Shown here: in pieces, positions 63,647 to 64,000 of the stretch | Layout of the letters: the number at the start of each line of letters is the position of its first letter | Position numbering within the stretch: the stretch's first letter is position 1 | From: Peteryoungia ipomoeae | Lineage (GTDB): Bacteria; Pseudomonadota; Alphaproteobacteria; Rhizobiales; Rhizobiaceae | DNA length: 64,000 nt | Direction: 5' to 3' | NCBI RefSeq assembly: GCF_004912165.1 | Contig: NZ_STGV01000007.1 | Coordinates: 186,001 to 250,000 of the forward strand | The notes under the pieces: generated by a model | What the model was told of the DNA's origin: nothing | Databases searched by the model: none | Seen by the model: only the letters and a program-made list of their open reading frames with translations | Position numbers and translations under genes: made by a program

Positions 63647-64000
63647 CGCTTGGTATTGCGCGGCAAATTCCGGACTTGGCGGAATGGGCGTGATGATGTC
63701 GATCAAAACCCCATTTGGGTCGGCGGTGATGAAATGCCGCTGGCCAAAGGCTTCGTTGCGAATGTCGAGAAGCATCGGCAGATCCGCCTCTTTTAGCCGC
63801 GCATAAATCGCATCGACATCGTCCACCTCGAAATTCAACAGGAGACCGGTGCTACGTCCCCGGTGTCCTGTTGGAATGGTTTCGTGATCGCCGTCCAGAA
63901 TGGCGAGAATGACCTTTTCGTCTTCCGTTGACTGAAGGTGCACATACCAATCCGACGAAAAGAGCGGTTCAAAGCGAAAATGGCGCTGGTAGAAATTTGC
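63626..64000 (-). CDS. VOC/glyoxalase-family protein, 5' end outside the window
   Basis: The frame is open from the right edge through [21 protein letters not shown] to a stop at 63626. The visible 124 residues are a glyoxalase/VOC fold ([25 protein letters not shown], then [19 protein letters not shown] at the C-terminus with the metal-site Glu/Asp region). GTG at 63941-63943 is only an internal residue. The family includes lactoylglutathione lyases and resistance proteins; the substrate is not decided. Its start is beyond the window. Confidence 0.85.
   Translation of the reverse strand, partial: ANFYQRHFRFEPLFSSDWYVHLQSTEDEKVILAILDGDHETIPTGHRGRSTGLLLNFEVDDVDAIYARLKEADLPMLLDIRNEAFGQRHFITADPNGVLIDIITPIPPSPEFAAQYQASALPHG

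Overview
The window looks like a chromosomal segment of a GC-rich alphaproteobacterium of the order Hyphomicrobiales (Rhizobiales), most likely the Rhizobium/Agrobacterium group. The reasons are gene content and order: an iolR-iolC-iolD-iolE-iolB cluster with idhA divergent, a DUF982 protein, single-chain methylmalonyl-CoA mutase, an ScfR-type regulator, a PhyR-NepR-EcfG stress system, a hydratase-fused phosphate acetyltransferase, and rhizobial-style intergenic repeats. No rRNA, tRNA, CRISPR array, complete insertion sequence or prophage is visible.

Region by region. 1-4.8 kb: a truncated gene, a DUF982 protein, then a sugar-kinase/LacI pair divergent from a thuA/thuB-like pair, with two copies of a LacI-type operator between them. 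4.9-12.9 kb: the myo-inositol pathway (idhA, iolR, iolC-DUF2090, iolD, iolE, a small membrane protein, iolB). 13-16.5 kb: a DUF3833 protein and two flavoproteins. 16.5-28.1 kb: propionyl-CoA catabolism (scpA, pccA, pccB, regulator scfR) with many small accessory genes placed inside it: a ParDE module, a DUF4160/DUF2442 pair, tandem paralogues, a YghU-like GST and a TPR protein. 28.2-32 kb: an orphan gene, a MazEF module, a 3-hydroxyisobutyryl-CoA hydrolase and a D-2-hydroxyacid dehydrogenase. 32.1-40.1 kb: a general stress response island. It has PhyR, a HWE kinase, two NepR anti-sigma factors, EcfG, an odd receiver, and stress genes (CsbD, DUF883/YqjD-like, YqjE-like, two DUF1328 proteins). 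Six promoters in it match GGAAC-N16-CGTT exactly. 40.3-44.1 kb: pntAB transhydrogenase and a HigBA module. 44.2-47.8 kb: an IclR-controlled set (FAH-family hydrolase, SDR, lactonase-like amidohydrolase) resembling the L-fuconate/diketo-hydrolase route. 47.8-57.2 kb: a TetR regulator, a YtcJ-like amidohydrolase, a PotABCD-like ABC transporter, an amidase and an M19 dipeptidase, with a shared dyad near two of the promoters. 57.3-64 kb: ackA-pta with an FNR/FixK-type box upstream, a P1-family peptidase, a PAP2 phosphatase, a nitrilase-family hydrolase, an EI24/CysZ-like membrane protein and a truncated VOC protein.

The least expected structures are a ~280-bp MITE-like element with near-identical 35-bp inverted ends between scpA and the GMC oxidoreductase gene; a 445-bp insertion that duplicates the last 21 bases of pccA; the stress island with six exact EcfG promoters; the repeated GTGAC-TCTC-GTCAC dyads in the ABC/TetR cluster; and a Pta hydratase domain that has lost its catalytic histidine.
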